Of a stretch of DNA of 64,000 nt, positions 24,300-36,560 are shown one piece after another. Each line of letters begins with the position of its first letter. Position 1 is the stretch's first letter. The DNA is from Gnetum montanum (Eukaryota > Streptophyta > Gnetopsida > Gnetales > Gnetaceae). The notes beneath the pieces were generated by a model, which was given only the letters and a program-made list of their open reading frames with translations, was not told the DNA's origin and did not search any database. Location: positions 279,573 to 343,572 of the forward strand of contig MNCI01001925.1 in assembly GCA_015680685.1 (NCBI GenBank), in the 5' to 3' direction. The translations under genes were made by a program, and so were the position numbers.

Positions 24300-25138
24300 C
24301 AAAAAATACCACATTGAGCCTATATGACCTAATCATGCCATCTACAGCACACCTTGAGGCTTTGGTCCACATGTTAATGACAATTTTTCTTGATGAGAAC
24401 ATGCCAGTAGAAGAAAAAGTGATCCACTTGGTCATGCTTCCTTCTATGCATACAGAGCCTCAGCCATTCTAATTGACTTTTTGTGATGACTCCATTAGGA
24501 AAGACCCTGAAAAGGGTCAGGTGACTATAACACCTCTTTTCATTACAATTCAGTTCGGCCAACATAGGATTTGAAGGGTACACATTGATGATGGGGCTGC
24601 TACAAATGTCATCCCATTCCCTATAGTGGATAAGCTGGGGTTGGTTGACTAGATCAGACCCATGATGATGTCATGCTTAAAGTCATTCAATGGGGCATGA
24701 GTTGTAGTGACGGTCCACATTGACTTTGTGGTAGGAGACTAGTTCCCCACTAATGCAAAGTTCATCATGGTAGAAGAGATACCCAGGTTTAACCTCATCT
24801 TGGGGAGATCATGGTTAGCACAACTTAGGGCCGTATCTTCCCTCGTACATCAGGAGATCCATCTACCCTATGTAGGTAGGGAGGTGATAATCCACGATGA
24901 CGAGGTAGCAATGCAAGCTATCAACAACATAGATATGGAATAGGGCTTAGAGGTTGTAACCTCTGAGAATGAAGTGCATATCTCTATAGATACTAATAGT
25001 TAAGCTAGAGAACTGGCTCAATATGTCGGATCAGAAAATGAAAACACGTGGGCTGAGTTGCCCTTCAAAGTGGAGGACAACGATGTAGACGAAGGTCATA
25101 GCAAAGCATCTTTATCTTACACGTCATCCAATCCATGA
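24300..25138 (+). pseudogene. Protease region of Y, second copy
   Basis: TTLSLYDLIMPSTAHLEAL near 24310, the loop IDDGAATNVIPFPIVDKLGL at 24585, and FNLILGRSWLAQL near 24790. The shared TAG is at 24740-24742 and the shared TGA near 24698. A six-base deletion after GTAGTGA removes residues that X and the first copy keep. Ends TGA 25136-25138. Confidence 0.75.
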
Positions 25139-25307
25139 TGGGTTAGGAAGTAGTTATGCAGAGCATAGTAGCCCTATTGCTTCTTGCCCTATCAACATCC
25201 ATTGTATAGTTATCGCTTATCCACCTCACATCTATCCATCTATGCTAGATACACAAACTTACTTTCTTTAAACTGTTAACATATCTTCTATTTACATTAA
25301 AATTCTT

Positions 25308-25530
25308 CAAGGCCCGCTAAAGCCTAAAATTGGCAAGATTTCTTCTCTTTACATCATGTCCAATGGCTTGAAATGACCTAAACTAGCATTGGTCTAAAAT
25401 GTCCTAAAACTAGCAGGGGCCCGAAATGGCCTAAAACTAGCAATGGCTCAAAATGGCCTAAAACGAGCGTTGACCCGAAATGGCCTAAAACTAGTGATGG
25501 CCTGAAATGGCCTAAAACTAAAACATTAAA
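25308..25530 (+). repeat. Hairpin tandem array 1 of Y, second copy
   Basis: About seven units with core GGCC-CGAAAT-GGCC and tail TAAAACTA. Nearly the same unit order as 19935-20147, as expected for the duplication. Confidence 0.8.
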
Positions 25531-25686
25531 AAAATGAAAACATAAAATTGATCACACAAATTACACATAAGCTAGCATAAAACCAATTTCTTTTCCAAAA
25601 TTCTCTTTTTCATTCAAAGCATTTTTCCATCAAACAATGTTTGCAACAGTTTTGCAAAAAATACAAAAAATCAAAAACCCATGCTG

Positions 25687-28600
25687 TCATATGTCATCTT
25701 CTCCCACATCATTTCCTTCTACATCTTTTCCTTCTACTTTGCCTTCCTTTGCACTACCTTCTTTTGCCCCTTCATTTTCACCCTCTACAGGCCCTGCATC
25801 TTGATCTTGAATCTGCAACATAAAAAAATATGAAGTTGTCAGCTAGAATCATACATAACAGCTAGAAAAACATAAACTGTTGCATCACAAAAAGTGACTA
25901 ACCTAAGATGGCCCTACATTTATCTCGAGAGGTATGAGATCCAAGCTAAGCCCAAGGCGGTGCCAGATCTCCTCCTTCGTGATATCTACCCAGTACCAAT
26001 CACTTGGTTCAGCGTTTCCAGAAGCCTTCTCCTTTTCAATGGCTATCCATCTCGATGGTCCCAAAGAAAAAGAAGAAGTGGCGGTCTCACCTATGGGAAG
26101 ATCCACTGCTCATTTAGGGGATTCATTGATCATCACTTGCTCCATGAACTTGTTGTAAGCCTCAGAAGCAGCAATGGCATTCATGAATGCTTCATAGGTA
26201 AACACCTTCATTGAAGCATCCTGGTATTATTTGTGGTAGGTGAAAATTTCTAGTTTATACATTTGTTTCTAGTTTTTCTGGGACTTCCCCCACTCGTAAA
26301 CTTTGGCATTGTAGTCTTTCCAGTCCTGGTTCTTCTAAGCCAACAAGTCCATCTGCATCTGCTATTCTATTATCTCCCAGGAAATATCATTGTTGTGTCC
26401 CACAGCTGTCTAGTATCTAGCATAATCTATGATAGCCATGCACCAACTACCATCATTGGTATCACAAGGAGGAACTCATTCTTGGATCGGAGGTCTCCCA
26501 TGTCAGTGCTTAGGTAAGCCTTCTCTTTCTTAGTCCTCTGGACCCGTTGTCACAGATCTTCATTGATGTGCCTACACTACCATAAGGAGTGTGCCGAGGG
26601 CAAAGCAAATTTTCTAGCCTTGTCGTATATGTGATGAGGCATCTCAGCGACTTCGGGTGGGAATGTAGGCATGGCGTAAACTTTCAACGCCTGTTTTGGG
26701 TTGCACTTGAGTCAAGAGGCGATAACCACACAAAGAGTGCATTAGTCACACTAGCGTAGCAAAGTTAGCAACTTAAGAAGTCTAGTGTAGCAACCTCAAA
26801 AAGCCTAGCATATTGAATTTACTTACCCACTTCAGGATCAACCTGTCTGAGATGGCCAATCATGTCGTCAATGACCCCCTACATGAAAGTAAGCTTTTCA
26901 GGGGTCTCGATCCATGGTTACAAGGAAATCAGGGGAGGTCCTGTAGCATTAATAGTGGTGTCTATCATACAACCAAACGTATCAGTAATGACTGAGATGG
27001 AATACAACAAAGCTATGAGTAACACGAACAACACTATAAGGGCTCCTACCTAGTAAACCCTCAGGGGTGATAATAGGGGGATCACCCATTGACATATCAT
27101 TGAATATATTGTCAAACTCACCAGCATCTAATTGTAGTTCCCCTCCTTTCTGGCTCAAAAATATGGGAGCACCCTTATCATATTCCTCTTTATTTTTTGG
27201 GACCTTTCTTTTCCAGGCACCAACATCTTCCTCATCCATACAAGACTCCTCCTTGTCGCCAAAAGTTTCCTCCTCTTCAATAGGAGTGTTTTCTTTGTCG
27301 GTGCGAGCCCCTTCCTTTGTGAGGAGGGATCCTTCTTCTCTCTTGACTGGGGCCCTTTCTTCAGAGACTGGGGCCTCTGTGCTGTTATTTTCCACCCCTG
27401 TCTTGGGGGTTGACACCTCTTCATCACCTTCTTCTTCTTCTTCTTCTTCCTCTGGTAGCAAAAACATATTCGCCATATAGCTTAAACAACATTAGCTTAG
27501 AGTAGGTGCTACACTATGATACACTTCCTAGCATAGCACAGCGTAGTAAGCATTTAATCAAGAGGTGAAGAAACAAACATAGATAAAAGAATTTACCAAT
27601 GGAGGGCTACATCCTATGTAGCTTAAACCACAGTGTCTTCCCCTCTTCTTCTTCTGCATGGGGAGTCTTCTCGGCTGGATGAGGCCTCTTTCACCATAAC
27701 TTGGTGGCCACCTTCTCAGCAATGAGATGTTTCCCTTGCAACATGCTACCTGTAGCAGCAGGGGGAACCTCTCCCACGCTATCCTAGCCATGGAAGTTGC
27801 GGGCTACCTAATCCTTAGTCATCATGGAAAATGACTCCCTAATAGCTTTTGGGGGATCTTGGGCTACGATGGTCTAGAGGATTTCATAGATCCACAATTT
27901 GGAAATCTGGTTACAAACTCGCATAACCTAGACTCCATTCTCACGGACTACCAAGAACTCTATGAAACACCACAAGCAAGCTATGTAAAATGCATGGTGC
28001 ACCTTGAAATAGGATTCATGCTTCTTATGAGGCACAACTATTTCAGCTTGCAAGCCTTTGCAAAGATGCCTAGCCTAGTTCTAGCGGGCCCCTTCATCCA
28101 TGACCTCCTGCATCACCCAAGCTTGCTCAATCTCAATAATCTTCCCTTGGAAAAGTAGCTTGGGAAACACATGGGCATGAAAGATAGGGTAAAAATATTT
28201 GGCAACACTTGGCTTGACCTTCTCCATGAGGATCCCTTTTCATCCTTTTGCAATCCCTACCCACTCTTCAGTGTCCCTATGATGGTTTGCCTCTTTGATT
28301 GTCTTTGATCCTACGGGGAGACCATCAGTAGGGAGATTGAAAAGATCCATAAATAGCTGGTCATTGATTTCAAGGACCATCCACATGCCGTGTACACATT
28401 TGTATAAGTAGTCTACGTTTTCAAAAAAAGAGTCAGCTAGGGTGAGCATCTTAGTGGCAGGAATGCTCGGGTTCATGGCTAGGAAAAAATCCATGAGCTC
28501 AATATCCTGAAGGTGCTTGATGAGGGATTCCGAGGTTGTGTTGCATAATCAGCGTTGGCTCTCATCTACCCCCGGTACTTGAAGTAGATGTTGGCTTTCT

Positions 28601-30249
28601 GATGCTCAGAGGTGATCACTGTCACCTCCTGGGACTTCTTTTTTGCTATAGAAATTTGCACGAAAATCCAAAATAGAAAAAAATAAGTTAGACAAGGCAT
28701 AAGTAGTAGAAAAAGCCAGAACAACACTCGAACATTTAGTAATTTACTATTTAGCTTACCAGGTCTAAACGGCGATAGGAATGGAGGAACATCAACTAAG
28801 ACATATTCAATAGTGATTGGTTTAAAGGGTGCCCATCCCTCATCCAACCAACCAGACTTGCATCTATCATAGATCTTGGAATACCAGGTTGGATAGGTCT
28901 TGTACTCAATCATGCATTGGCCTATCACACCTACGTGCATATTCTCAGCAGAAGAAAACTACTACAGCATCATCTGTGCTATGGCCAACACATCCATATC
29001 ACTATGAAGCCCATCACCATTGATGAAAAACATGGTAAAAAAAACACACTGTTAACATTTTCCTAGCGTAGCAAACATTGCAGTGTAGCAGAACATGTCT
29101 ACAAAACTCACCCACTGGCATAGTAAACGGTTCCTGGTGGGTTCTGGAAGAACATTCCCATGTGATGTGTAATAAATAAAGTATTATATGGATGGTAGAA
29201 ATTATACTTGGGCATCACCCAGATCCATGCCAAACACCTCACATTTCTTGGACATTGACTGGATCCTTCTCCTTGCTCGCTGCTAATTGCTTCGTCCGTC
29301 AAAAATCTTAGAATACCCCAATTTTCCCTAGACAATAGGGTTTCTGTTATGATGGTCACTACCTCCTCTACCAAGTGTAACCAAATGATCACATTGAAGT
29401 GCTGGAGGAGAAATTGTAGAAAATCTTGCACTCCTTCCCAGAACTAGACCACCTGCTACCCCGCACATGCATGGGGTGGAGGGACATTGGCCATTGGTTC
29501 GCTTATGCACCAGAAGACCCCTACGATTTCTAGGAAAATCAAGATTAGCTTAGTGCCACCTTGAACAATACAATATCAAATGTTAACAACATGTTCAAGT
29601 GTAGTTCAAATATAGCATAGTAGAATTGGTATTTAGTAGATAGCGTAGCATTATTCTCTTCATGCATATAGCGTAGGAAAAAAATATGAAGGGAATAGCG
29701 TAATAGAATTAGCTTAGCGTAGCAACAAGAAAAAATTAAAGACAAATCTTTAAACAAAGAAAAATTTAATGCATTGTATTCATTTAACAGATATGCCTGA
29801 CAAAGCGATTAGCATCACACCATGACAGAACACATGTTACGCTATCACATCACACACATGGCTAAACCCTCCTAAGGGTTGTACGCTACATGCATGCCAA
29901 GTGGTTAAAATCGTCCAAGCCCCTATGGCAATGGTAGCCACAATGATGGCGGTCTAGGCGCCATTGCATGCAACCTTAGCATAGCGTCCATACATTTGTC
30001 GTGGCCAAATTGGCAACAACGACGGTGTATAAGACAAAATAACGACAACACAATGATAGAGAAAGATAGATTTCAAAAAAAATATAAGAATAAAAACAAA
30101 AAGAATAAAAGCAATAACAAAGGCATTGGAAAAATAGAGGGAGCATAGTAGCCTACTGGGTCAACAGTGTCTCCTCTCACACCACAACGTGTACTTATGA
30201 CACACGTCCTAGGATTTCCTTTACTTTGTTGACCTTGACGAGTGTCAAG
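25687..30249 (-). pseudogene. Antisense gene of Y (FCP1-like head, acidic and coiled-coil tail)
   Basis: Same gene as 36988-41569 of Z, with matching exon order. Exon 1 lies at 30249-30130 (KGNPRTCVISTRCGVRGD, DPVGYYAP) and is split by Z; its start is at 48390. Exon 2 (about 29520-29105) is the FCP1/NIF-like region with FLQFLLQHFNVIIW and YNTLFITHHMGMFFQNPPGTV. Exon 3 is at about 29010-28760. Exon 4 (28650-27560) contains LFMDLFNLPTDGLP. Exon 5 (27476-27060) is very acidic. Exon 6 is at about 26980-26840. Exon 7 (26730-25900) contains NPKQALKV, FPPEVAEMPHHIYD. Exon 8 is 25812-25687. Introns hold TAGCGTAGCA motifs. Several stops; decayed. Confidence 0.8.
30245..30249. other. Target-site duplication of Z, left
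   Basis: TCAAG directly before the Z LTR. The partner CCAAG is at 48293-48297 (four of five match). The uninterrupted relative in X near 60010 reads GCTAGGTGTTTG, which fits the joined flanks. Confidence 0.8.
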
Positions 30250-30824
30250 TGTACCGCCTGAAATCGTCAGTCTTCGGCTGGAAGGGAAAATAGAGGCCAT
30301 GGGATCGCGGGACTGGTACAGAAGACCCTGCCTTCGCCTGAGGGTGAGCTGGAATGTAACAGAGGTAGAGTACCTTGGGTGGTCCGCACGTGGATCAGAC
30401 AAGGATTTCCCCACGCGTACGCAAAACGCTAATACGCTGGGTTATGCATAAACGACGTGCAGGAGTAAATAGCAAAAACAGCGTGAAACGTAAACGGATG
30501 CAAACGAAGCGTGAGCGTAAACAGACGTAAACGATGTGTGGGCCAAATTGAAGTAAAATTGTAAAAGAACTTGTAGCAAATGTAAATAGTATAGAGTCAA
30601 AGTATAGTGCACCGGTCTAACGCAGTCGTGGGGGGACACAAGGCAGACGAAAAGCCCCGGCGTATGCAGGAATGACTCGGCCTGTTCCCAAGGCAGGCAG
30701 AGCGTAGAAACTGTGCATGCAGCATACAGGGCGTAAGAGGGTTTCAGCTCTTGTGCACATTGTAAATGTTCTCTGGTGTGCTCTGGGATTTTTCCCACCG
30801 TCTTGTGAAAGTGGGAAATGGGGG

Positions 30825-30832
30825 TTTTTATA
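30825..30832 (-). promoter_or_regulatory. TATA box of Z 3' LTR
   Basis: TATAAAAACCCCC on the minus strand, downstream of the palindromic U3 array. In the 5' LTR, the copy that would drive the element, the same site reads TATCAAAACCCCC (about 47612-47619). Confidence 0.65.
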
Positions 30833-30904
30833 CAGGTTGTTATGCTAAACTCGGGTTGGACGACACGTGGCGCATTGACCAGGTGCATACACTTTACAAA
30901 TATA

Positions 30905-31400
30905 CAAAATGTTACAACTACTGGGCGTATACGTTGCATCAAGTCGACGTATACATTGAAAATGCTGGGCGTAAACTAGGTGGACATGCTGAGCGCTGGG
31001 CGTATATGCCCACACGCTGGGCGTATACGCTAGTAAATGTTGGGCGTACATGCCAGGCGTATACGCTGATGAATGTTGGCCGTACATGCCAGGCATATAC
31101 GCTAAAGGATGCTGGGCGTACACGCCGGGCGTATACGCTGAAGGATGCTGGGCGTACATGCCGGGCGCATATGCCGAAGGATGTCCACTTGCTTCAATCC
31201 TTGCTCTTCGGTGTTATCTTCATGCTGTCATTGGAGATCTTATCGTCGAGTGTGTGCATCTGCAGTACCTGGGCGTGTACGCCGGAGAGCTGGGCATATA
31301 CGCTGGAGTTCCAGCCGTATACGCTAGACGCATATGCTGGAATGTTGGGCGTATACGCTGTATGCTAGGCGTATACGCTGGAGTGTATACACTGGCACCA
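30905..31400 (-). repeat. GCGTATACGC palindrome array in Z U3 (3' LTR)
   Basis: About a dozen units carrying GGGCGTATACGCTG or a decayed form (GCATATACGC, GCGTACATGCC), with a higher-order unit of about 50 bp (GGATGCTGGGCGTACACGCC) between 31030 and 31180. The core is a perfect 10-bp palindrome with two CpG sites. Equivalent array in the 5' LTR at 47700-48170. Confidence 0.85.
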
Positions 31401-31511
31401 TGTACTTAGCAAAAACTAAGTGTTGCGATCATGCATCCAGCGTCGTTCATGAGTTCCAGGGTCCTGTTTGGTGTCGGACAAGTACTAAGTTCCGAATTTT
31501 GTGGTGTTTCA

Positions 31512-31527
31512 TTGGCACCTCTTTGTT
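31512..31527 (-). other. Polypurine tract of Z
   Basis: On the minus strand AACAAAGAGGTGCCAA directly precedes the 3' LTR TG. Y has GACAAAGAGGGGCCAA at the same place. It would prime plus-strand DNA synthesis. Confidence 0.75.
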
Positions 31528-32520
31528 GACGCTTGGAGGAATCGATCCGAGAAGCGTCGACAAAGAAGTGCAAAACACCACCAGCAACTCGATAGAGACG
31601 TTGTCTACTGCCACTTGGATGAGATGTCATCGCACCGTGTTCAGTAGTACAGAGGATTGGGGAAAGGAAAATTTTGTATCTGGGAGGTCAGGGAGATTGC
31701 GGGGATTGATGATCGGTCCAGGAGATTAATCAGGGGAAAGGGGATGCTCTGATGTGAGGTATGCCGATCCTTGTCAATAGCCATTGTTTAGCAGACTCGG
31801 AGTTTAGACATGCGAGGTGTGTCTTTTGGTGGAACAAGGCTCTTGGTTAGTGTGCAAGAGAACTTGTTGATGGGACCAAAGCTACAGGAGGATGTGTTGC
31901 ATTCTTTGGGAGAACAGGGCCCATGTTTAATGTTCAGGGGAACCTGTTGGCAGGGAGCCAAAGCCATGTGACTTGATGCTTTTTGACCATTGTGGGCACA
32001 AGTACTTGGTTTTGAGACGACTGCCTTCCCGCCTGGGGCTTACATAGGAAGTGCCCGGGGTCTCTCTCTCTTTTTTTTTACATAAACTTTGCTCTGTTTG
32101 TGTACTCGTGCACAGGTGTTGTACTGTGTGGCGTATTGCAGCGTGCAACAGTGTGCTCAATGTTTTGAATGTACTGGGTGCGTCAAGGGTGTAGTTGAGT
32201 GGAAATTGGGGAATGAATGGGGATGTACTAGTGAATGGTTTGATTTAGTCCTGCTAGGTATGTTGCGAACATTGTCTTATCTTGCTGCTTACGACGGAGT
32301 GCATCTTTGTACGGAACTTCCAGGTGTCATCCTGCAAACATAACGCCAAGGAGATAAGAAAACTATGAGCGAATAGATGAGCTTAGACTTACATGATGGC
32401 TGATGGCACAGAGGTGCTGAAGGACGGCCGACACTATGTGTAGATGATAGCAATATTGATGATGAGCGATGCAGTGAAGCTGATGGACGATCATGATGGT
32501 GGATTGATGTGACGGATGTG
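31528..32520 (-). other. 3' untranslated region of Z
   Basis: About 1 kb between the hairpin array and the polypurine tract. I see no conserved reading frame and no similarity to the corresponding part of Y (53031-54377). Confidence 0.6.
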
Positions 32521-32870
32521 GATTTGCCAATTTATAGTCTTGGTAAACTATTATGGGTTAGTTTTATGTCATAACCCATTGGACATTGCCTGTTTAGTGT
32601 CATGGCGGATAGTACATTGCCATTTTTTAGTCTTAGCGAACTATGAAGAGGCAAGCTAGCTTATAGTCTTGGCAGACCCTGATGGTTGTGACGGTGGAAA
32701 TTTACTGTCATGCTAGACGGGTGGTAGTTTATTATCATTGCGGACACTGTGGTATTATTTTTAAGTCATAATCCAGGACTGTTCTATGGTATCAGTTTAT
32801 CGTCATGATTCCAGGACAAGCTGTGGTATCAGTTTATAGTCGTGATTCCAGGACTTACACGTACCTGAGC
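32521..32870 (-). repeat. Hairpin tandem array 3 of Z (after integrase)
   Basis: Nine to ten degenerate units on the minus strand, of the form GTC-TGCCAA-GAC-TATAAGCTAG, GTC-CGCCATGAC-ACTAAAC and CCTGGAATCATGACTATAAAC. It starts immediately after the integrase stop. Confidence 0.75.
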
Positions 32871-32876
32871 TTATGT

Positions 32877-33980
32877 TTAGATGTAGAATAGTTTCAGATA
32901 CAAATGATTTATCGAATTAGCGAGCTCGTTCCCTTCTATGTCAGCTAACTTGAATGCACCATTGTCGAATGCCTTGATGACCACGTAAGGCCCTTCCCAG
33001 TTGGCTGAGAATTTGTCCGGGTGTTCTCGAACAGCTTTGAGTACGAGATCGCCTTCGTGGATTGGGCATTTGTTAATGTCATGCCGATGTCGCTGTCGTT
33101 GTTTCCTTTGGTACCATTTGATCTGATCGAGTGCGCGTGCACGTTCCTCTTCCACCAAGTCAAGGTCAATGAGACGTAGTTCATTGTTTTGCCCGTCGTC
33201 GAGGAGTCCGGAGAGTGTGATCCTTAACGACAGTACCTGTAATTCCAAAGGTAAAACAACTTATGAACCGTAAACGAGACTGTACGGAGTTTTACCTGTT
33301 GACATTCGGTGAGTAGTGCGGTGAGCCCATAATGCATATAGTAATTGCTCGTGCCATTTCCTTTTGCTCTGGGTGAGCATTTTCTTGAGTATTGTAATGA
33401 TCGTTTTATTGGTTGCTTCTGCTTGCCCATTGCTTTGAGGATAGTAAGGAGAGGAAAACGAGTGTTTGATCCCCAGACTATCGCAAAAGGTTTTTGTGTC
33501 GGCACTGCTGAATTGCGGCCCATTGTCAGTGATAATTGTCAAAGGGGTGCCAAAGCGGGTTATAATATTTTCTAGGATAAAGTTGCACATGTGTTTAGAA
33601 GTCGTTTTTCGAAGGGGAGCTGCTTCTACCCACTTCGTGAAATATTCAGTAGCGGTTATGATGAAACTGTGCCCTGCAGAAGATGAGGGTGTTATCGAGC
33701 CGATAAGGTCCAATCCCCACTTCTGAAAAGGCCATGTTATTTGTGCTGTGTGCAATTCGTTTGGTGGTACATGTGTTAAGTTACTATGTTTTTGACAAAT
33801 ATTACATGTTTTGACTTTGGAGAAGCAGTCGTATTCCATGTGTGGTCAATAATAGCCTAAGCATCTTATTTTCGTGGCCATGGCTTTTGGTGCTATGTGT
33901 CCTCCACATAGTCCCTCATGTACTTGATCAACTATGGTTTGGGCATCGGTATTACTTACGCATGTTAGTAATATACCTTC
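32877..33980 (-). pseudogene. Integrase of element Z
   Basis: C-terminal part of pol. The zinc-binding HHCC region (VHEGLCGGH near 33920 to CNICQKH near 33800) is followed by the catalytic core with all three acidic residues: Asp in WGLDLIGSI (33710), Asp in TDNGPQFSS (33530) and Glu in NGQAEATNK (33410). The C-terminal GPY/F module reads NWEGPYVVIKAF near 32990. It would insert the cDNA into chromosomes. A TGA replaces Trp in YYWPHMEYD near 33850, and a frame change lies near 33250. Otherwise well kept. Confidence 0.88.
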
Positions 33981-34214
33981 GTAGGATCTACGACACAGTG
34001 TGTCCCCTATGAGGGTGTATTGCCTCGATCGTTTCCGCACTACATCTTTCTGTGCATTTGTTAGATGTCGTGGTGTTTCACTGCGCAGGAGGTACTCTTT
34101 TATGTCATCGTACCATTCTATTGCGTGTATTGTGCTAACAGATGCGATCGGCAACGTATCGGAAGTTATTGGTTCATCACAGTTGATTACGGAGCTTGGC
34201 AAGGCATAGAACAT

Positions 34215-34605
34215 GTCGGGCGATATATTTAACGCTAGTGTGGCTAACGCGTCTGCGATAGTGTTATCATTTTGAGAGACGTGTTGCACATCAATGTGTT
34301 TGAATTGTTTCATTAAATGTTTCGCCAAGTCACAGTATGGTTGTAAATGTTGAACTTTGCATGTGTAAATGTCTGTAACTTGGTTTACAACCAATTGTGA
34401 ATCCCCTCTGACTATGAGCCGTGTGATATCTAAAGCCAGTGCTGTCATGAGACCTCTAAAGAGACCTTCATACTCTACTATGTTATTAGTATAGTGAAAA
34501 CTGAAGAGATAGGCAAAGGGTCAAATCTCCCTGGAGGGATAAGTGATGACAACAGCCGCACTTCCTCCTCGAGAGGTGGATGCTCCATCAAAGTTTGAAA
34601 TAACA
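34215..34605 (-). pseudogene. Archaeal-type RNase H domain of Z
   Basis: Second RNase H, diagnostic of the Tat lineage. It shows FDGASTSRGGSAAVV (34592), TNNIVEYEGLFRGL (34470), IVRGDSQLVVNQV (34410) and NTIADALATLAL (34255). The Asp, Glu, Asp and Asp positions of the catalytic site are all present. An in-frame TGA follows YPSREI near 34527. The domain lies between the retroviral-type RNase H and integrase, the usual Tat order. Confidence 0.85.
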
Positions 34606-34619
34606 TCGTAGTCATCAGG

Positions 34620-36396
34620 CATTGTGTCTATTGTGCTTATACTTTCATTTGGGAATTCAGGCTCTATGGTTGCTTGGTCATGCGTTGGTGATGCAGCCAT
34701 TTGATTTACTATGGCTTGACCTTTAACTAATGATTTTGTTACGTAGTACAGGTCAAACTCAGCTATCATGGCTTTCCACCAGGCTATTCGACTCGTTTCG
34801 TAAATGTTTCCTATTATGGCTCCCAGTACGTTGTCCTTGCAAATTACGTAGACTTGATTGCGGAAGAGGTAGTGTCGCCATTTTCTTAGAGAAAAGACCA
34901 AAGCTAAACATGACCTCTCCACGTCGTTATATTTCTTTTCATGGGCAACTAAGGCATGGCTCAAGTAGTATACAGGGACTTCAGTTCCGTCATCTTGTTT
35001 CTGATAGAGCATAGATGCGATGGACAATTCTGAAGTGGTAAGGTAGATGTAAAACGGTTTGTTGTTTTGGGGCGGGTAGACCGTAGGCAGTCGGGCAAGT
35101 GCTGTTTTGATATTTTTGAAAGCTTCCTGGCACTGCGAAGTCCATTCGAAATGGACATTTTTACGCAATAGGTGGTTCATAGGTTTTAGTTTGTTTGTTA
35201 ATTTTTCTACGAATCTCCTGATGAACTGCAATTTCTGTAAGGTTGCTTGGTGGTTTTAGGTTTGTTATGGCCTTGACCTTATCGGGGTTCACTCATATCC
35301 CTACTTCTGAAGCTATGAATCCAAGCATTTTGCCTGTTTTGACATCGAAGATGCATTTTTTTGGGTTAAGTCTTAGTTCATATTTTAAACAACGTTTTAA
35401 AACTAAGTCGAGGTCTTGTACGTGTTGTTCGATCATTTTTGATTTAACCACGATGTCATCTACATAATCGTTGAGTGATCGTAGCATGTAATCACTAAAG
35501 ATAAACATCATGGCTCTTTGATATGTGGCCCCTACGTTCTTGAGACCGAAGGGCATCATAGTGTAACAAAAAGTTCCCCATGGGGTCATGAAGGTGGTTC
35601 GAAGTTGATGTTCCAAATTGATGCGTATTTGGTTGTATCCTGAGAAACCATCCATAAAAGATAACAAGGCATGTCCTATAGTCGAGTCAACAAGTTGATC
35701 GATGCTAGGCAGGGGAAAGTCATCTTTTATGGTTGCTACATTCAAATCTCGGAAGTCGATGCATAAGTGAATGCTTTTGTTTTTCTTCGGGACGATGACC
35801 ATGTTGGATACCCCTTCGGCGTAATCAACAGCCCGAATGAAACCAGCTTGATAAAGCTTGGTGATCTCATTGCGGACTGCCAATGCCACCTCGGGTCGAA
35901 CTTTTCGTGCTTTCTGTCTTATCGGTCTCAGTTTGGGATCCAAAATAATGTTGTGTTGGACAATTCTAGGATCTAGCCCAAGAATGTCCGTATAAGACCA
36001 AGCGAATGCTTTCATGTTTTCCCTAAGTACGTTTTGGATGTCTTGTGCCAAGTGTGGTTGTAGTAGTGTACTTAATTTTAATATTTTTATTTCCCCATTA
36101 GGCATGGTAATGGGTGTTTCAGCTAACGGATCTTCAGTGATGTTTTCGGCCTCTATGTCAAGAAATTTCGTCATGCCTCCATAGTCATCTGTTGTTTGCT
36201 GTGTTGAGGCTATGACCGCATTGTCCATTAGTGGACTTAAATTGATGAAGTTTATGTCAATGTCCCGTGTAATGATGCCGTGTGGTCTGTCAATGGTTAA
36301 CGGTGCGGCTAACTGCAGGCAGTCCATTGAGCTTGCTCCTGCCAATAAACCGAGAGTTGCATGAGCAAAGGGATTGTTCTGTGTCTTTTGACAATT
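34620..36396 (-). pseudogene. Reverse transcriptase and RNase H of Z
   Basis: The reading opens after a TAA near 36395 with no nearby ATG, so it needs upstream translation or splicing. RT motifs: CIDFRDLNVATIKDDFPLPS (35760), SFMDGFSGYNQI, TPWGTFCYTMMPFGLKN (35580) and the catalytic YVDDIVVKS (35460). An in-frame TGA at about 35301 follows MLGFIASEVGI, before VNPDKVKAI; X and Y carry TGA at the same codon. RNase H continues with ECQEAFKNIK-type thumb, PFYIYLTTSELSIASML (35050), YYLSHAL and YNDVERSCLALVF (34930). It copies genomic RNA into DNA. Confidence 0.88.
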
Positions 36397-36432
36397 TTAG
36401 ACTATGCGTACGTGTATAACAGTGGATTATCG

Positions 36433-36560
36433 TCACACCTGGATGTATGGCAGTTTTATGCCTTACCGGGCAGTGTGCGGCAGTTTAAGGCCATACCAGG
36501 CCAATGGGCGGATGGGGAAATGGCAGTTTAAGGCCGTACCGGGCCAATGGCTATTTAAAC
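36433..36560 (-). repeat. Hairpin tandem array 2 of Z (before RT)
   Basis: Three units on the minus strand with core GGCC-TGGTAT-GGCC, followed by TTAAACTG. They lie between the RT start and the 5' end of the antisense gene. Between this array and exon 1, 36561-36987 is rich in GCGTAA and GCGTGAGCG words and may hold the antisense promoter. Confidence 0.75.

Larger units (their letters stand above)
16224..26972 (+). repeat. 5.4-kb tandem duplication inside Y
   Basis: Two head-to-tail copies, 16224-21601 and 21602-26972, run from early gag through protease, hairpin array 1 and the 3' exons of the antisense gene. The junction at 21598-21602 reads ATACAAGAACTT. It joins sequence normally followed by CCAAACG (26973) to sequence normally preceded by GACGC (16220). 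The four bases ACAA are common to both parent sites, so microhomology-mediated duplication is likely. The copies look about as diverged as the LTRs, so the event is old. Confidence 0.85.
30250..31511 (-). repeat. 3' LTR of element Z
   Basis: 1,262 bp on the minus strand, from TGAAACACCACAAAATTC at 31511 to GGCGGTACA at 30250 (TG...CA). It pairs with 47039-48292. Differences between the pair are about one in ten by eye and almost all transitions, many at CpG. Confidence 0.92.

Noticed and set aside
27859-28158. Plus-strand open frame of 99 codons as a gene.
   Set aside because: It is the reverse complement of exon 4 of the Y antisense gene, whose frame is the one conserved with Z and X.
30766-31409. 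Long open frames over the Z LTR with repeated WAYTL and GVYA peptides looked like a repeat protein.
   Set aside because: They are translations of the GCGTATACGC array in both directions. The 5' LTR shows the same in other frames, and no start or conserved frame stands out.
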